Shown here: positions 39,662 to 41,736 of the stretch, piece after piece | Numbering within the stretch: the first letter of the stretch is position 1 | Layout: each line of letters opens with the position of its first letter | Assembly (NCBI GenBank): GCA_018969115.1 | Contig: JAGWYZ010000006.1 | Location: 1 to 41,736, forward strand | Length of the DNA: 41,736 bases | DNA from: Chloroflexota bacterium | GTDB taxonomy: Bacteria > Chloroflexota > Anaerolineae > J036 > Brachytrichaceae | Reading direction: 5' to 3' | The notes under the pieces: model-generated | Databases searched by the model: none | Seen by the model: the letters and a program-made list of their open reading frames with translations, nothing else | What the model was told of the DNA's origin: nothing | Program-made: the position numbers and the translations under genes

Positions 39662-41617
39662 TTATTTCCAAAAATAACGGCCTAAATCATTGAGATACGC
39701 ATCGATATTAAATTTTGCCCACCAATCTTGGTGGCCTTGATTGCCCAATTGAAATAAAGTCCCACCTATAAAAGGCGAATGCCAAACCCCAACATAGGGT
39801 GATGGTGAAATATGTCCTTGAATCATAAGTGCATCATCTTGCGGATCAATTACCAATTGCCTGGCCTGCACTTCGACCCAACGTCGACAAAAACTAACAA
39901 AAGCATCTCCACTCACCCCATGATTCACAAATCCACCTTTGCTTGTATTCAAACCCGTCCGATCAGACACAATACCGCGAATATGAGGGTCAAACCCACA
40001 ACGTTTAAATAGAAATTCCCAGCGCCGCAAGGTGTAACCCAGGGTCTGATCATCCCACAACGACTCGTTACCTTGCCATTCGCTCACTTCACTATGCACA
40101 TTAAATAACAACAACCCATTGTTATAGGCATCGGCATATCCATCTTGAATCGCCTTGCAAACATCCGGGTCATCATAATTGGGATGTCGAGCCGAAAAAC
40201 TACCCGCCGCATAACGGGCGCGGCCTCGGCTGCGTTCACGAATCATCCGTGCATTTGTAACATCAAATGCCGCCCGTTTACGGATCTTCTCTGGGCTATC
40301 ACTTCCCATCTCGTTTGCATCTAACCCAAGGTAAATTACTTTGGCGCGGTCACCGCTTAGATGTTGAAAATATAGGTCATGTGATGGGGTCCAATTGGTC
40401 CAAATCCAACGCGCCATCACGGTTGCCCCTAAATCAGACAAAGCATTCACCATTGCCACATCATTCACACAAGTAAAAAAACGACAGCCTTTATTAAAGG
40501 CATCCATACTCGCACTGCTATTCCACAAGGCATTTATTCCCAATTGTGGCAAAGGTGGGGCTGGCAAATGCACATTTCCAATTTTCGCGTCATTTGTTTC
40601 GGCGGGGGCAACATTTGCCACAGCCGTATACCCACTAAAGGGAATAGATTCAACGACCTGCCCAATAACAGCATGATCTGGCAACCCTTTTTTCCTAGTT
40701 GGCTCACGGCGAATCTCAAAAAAAATAACCCGCACAATTGCCGATGCCAAATCTGGGCCATAAGTTGGGCACAGCGATTTAGTCTGACCATCCCAAGGGT
40801 CAATAATTTTAAGTTCAACAATCGATTGTCCCAATTCTTGGGCCGAAACAAAGGTGCGCGGCATGATGGAGGGAATCGTAAGCGCCTCACGAACCTCATT
40901 AAAATCAGTCGCCAATACAAAATGCATCGGCGATTCCAAAATATCAGCATTAACCTGATTACGCCTCATAATTGGGGCCATACCCCCCTCAAGTTGTGAA
41001 ACCGCCTTCGATGGGTCAACTTCGATCATGGCTGGTTGGCCTCGGCTAATATGGGCTTTTAATGCTGATAGTAATTCAGGGCTACATACCTTGTCACTCC
41101 GCCGCACAATATGCAACAAGCGCACACGCCCACCAGTCTCTTTATCAAAACGAAAATGAGTAGGGAACCCACCTAATAAACCCGGTGCATAAAACCCATT
41201 GTTTTGTTTGTGCTGCATATTCATTTGAATGGGGTCAAGCCAGATATCTTGCGCTGCATTCGCCAATATTGTGGCAACTACTAACCAACTGCCATAACGC
41301 CCAATTGTGATTCTTGGGTCATAAGAAAACCCTAAAACATGATTGGCCCAGCTAGGGTTCTGCTGCGACATTGGGTGAAAATTAAATCTTTCAGTTGTAT
41401 CTTCGTAATCGTCATCAATCACAGTTACCGCATCATTCATACTGAGATAATGCTGCTGTGGCAGCACCCACCAATCACCTTGAGCAATTATCCTATGCAA
41501 TACTTGTCCATAAGCAATTCCACCAATAATATTCGTAGGTGAAGTGGCGTTAGGAGAGGTGCGAATGACAGCTCCTGTGGGTTTTATCACTTTAATACTT
41601 ACGATATAGGGGCTCAT
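39662..41617 (-). CDS. SH3-like/C39-peptidase-like/glycosidase-like multidomain protein, catalytic Cys missing
   Basis: The 651-residue product has no signal peptide. Residues 5-55 look like a bacterial SH3-type domain (KPTGAVIRTSPNATS ... GDWWVL). Residues about 83-275 resemble a C39-like papain-fold peptidase: a MSQQNPSWANHVLGFS start, then TIGRYGSWLVVATILAN where relatives have Cys (GCxxT/S), here Ser110; the His is present (MHFVLATDF, His232) and the third motif is LKIIDPWDG. The rest (about 345-651) resembles a TIM-barrel glycosidase-like domain (ARWIWTNW, YLGLDANEMG, LLLFNVHSEVSEW). It may be a wall- or phage-like binding protein. Domain calls are tentative; the Cys-to-Ser change is directly visible. 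Confidence 0.75.
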   Translation of the reverse strand: MSPYIVSIKVIKPTGAVIRTSPNATSPTNIIGGIAYGQVLHRIIAQGDWWVLPQQHYLSMNDAVTVIDDDYEDTTERFNFHPMSQQNPSWANHVLGFSYDPRITIGRYGSWLVVATILANAAQDIWLDPIQMNMQHKQNNGFYAPGLLGGFPTHFRFDKETGGRVRLLHIVRRSDKVCSPELLSALKAHISRGQPAMIEVDPSKAVSQLEGGMAPIMRRNQVNADILESPMHFVLATDFNEVREALTIPSIMPRTFVSAQELGQSIVELKIIDPWDGQTKSLCPTYGPDLASAIVRVIFFEIRREPTRKKGLPDHAVIGQVVESIPFSGYTAVANVAPAETNDAKIGNVHLPAPPLPQLGINALWNSSASMDAFNKGCRFFTCVNDVAMVNALSDLGATVMARWIWTNWTPSHDLYFQHLSGDRAKVIYLGLDANEMGSDSPEKIRKRAAFDVTNARMIRERSRGRARYAAGSFSARHPNYDDPDVCKAIQDGYADAYNNGLLLFNVHSEVSEWQGNESLWDDQTLGYTLRRWEFLFKRCGFDPHIRGIVSDRTGLNTSKGGFVNHGVSGDAFVSFCRRWVEVQARQLVIDPQDDALMIQGHISPSPYVGVWHSPFIGGTLFQLGNQGHQDWWAKFNIDAYLNDLGRYFWK

Positions 41618-41694
41618 TTTTCAACAATGTGTTGCAAAGATAACTGCTTAATCTTAAAATTTTTAATTGAACTGAGGTATCTTCCCAATAAAAC

Positions 41695-41733
41695 CGGGCG
41701 AATAAAACAAATTTTTGTCGAAATCACTATATG
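41695..41733 (-). promoter_or_regulatory. Conserved upstream element, copy B
   Basis: Read on the minus strand as ATATAGTGATTTCGACAAAA then ATTTGTTTTATTCGCCCGG, similar to copy A upstream of the coiled-coil gene. It ends 78 nt before the ATG at 41617. The window ends at its far side, so its full extent is unknown. Confidence 0.5.
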
Positions 41734-41736
41734 GCC

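Overview
The window looks like a chromosomal segment of a Chloroflexota bacterium, probably Anaerolineae-like. This is inferred from gene content, a Tat lipoprotein with a long Ala/Pro/Thr linker, weak Shine-Dalgarno usage and intergenic DNA full of short-word tandem and inverted repeats. No rRNA or species marker is present, so the assignment is moderate. Most genes are intact; two are clear pseudogenes (Rpn nuclease, DUF2071).

Layout. 1-3.5 kb: the 3' end of a membrane glycosyltransferase-type gene, preceded by 15-bp repeats that read through in frame, then mutS. 3.7-13.0 kb: a nine-gene block on the + strand behind a strong sigma-70 promoter with an overlapping palindrome. It encodes a carbohydrate (CUT1-type) ABC importer (binding protein and two permeases, no ATPase), an acetoacetate-decarboxylase-family protein, an SDR dehydrogenase, an enolase-superfamily sugar-acid dehydratase, a PhyH-type oxygenase, an UlaG-like lactonase-fold hydrolase and an M24 peptidase/creatinase-fold hydrolase. 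It reads as an uncharacterised catabolic operon for a sugar acid, lactone or N-substituted sugar. 13.1-18.2 kb: LRR protein, DUF1028 protein, a clan GH-A glycosidase and an M20 peptidase. 18.2-22.5 kb (-): DCC-family thiol protein, cytochrome P450, MFS exporter and an ABC ATPase carrying an AbrB-like C-terminal domain. 22.6-28.1 kb: SDR, GT-A-type glycosyltransferase, acyl-CoA carboxylase beta subunit, membrane protein, FAD oxidoreductase, and a BCP-type peroxiredoxin whose catalytic Cys codon is TGA. 28.2-34.1 kb: serine hydrolase, Rpn pseudogene, EamA transporter, RecQ with a large insert, tRNA-Val. 34.3-41.6 kb (-): DUF2071 pseudogene, YbaK deacylase, OsmC protein, G6PD, and two large proteins that share a conserved upstream element (a membrane-anchored coiled coil with a helix-hairpin-helix tail, and an SH3/C39-like protein lacking the catalytic Cys).

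The two strongest unusual signals are these. (1) The peroxiredoxin at 27691-28146 (-) is continuous only if a TGA at codon 44, exactly the peroxidatic Cys position, is read as selenocysteine; a stem-loop with a G-U-U loop lies 28 nt downstream, the expected place for a bacterial SECIS. (2) Short-word repeat/palindrome elements fill the intergenic gaps. Similar material also lies in frame inside several genes (mutS twice, the glycosidase, the M20 peptidase as a near-perfect 77-bp hairpin, possibly the serine hydrolase) and supplies the last codons of four others. Several genes also have a TATAAT-like box only 6-12 nt before the ATG and no ribosome binding site, which suggests leaderless transcripts.
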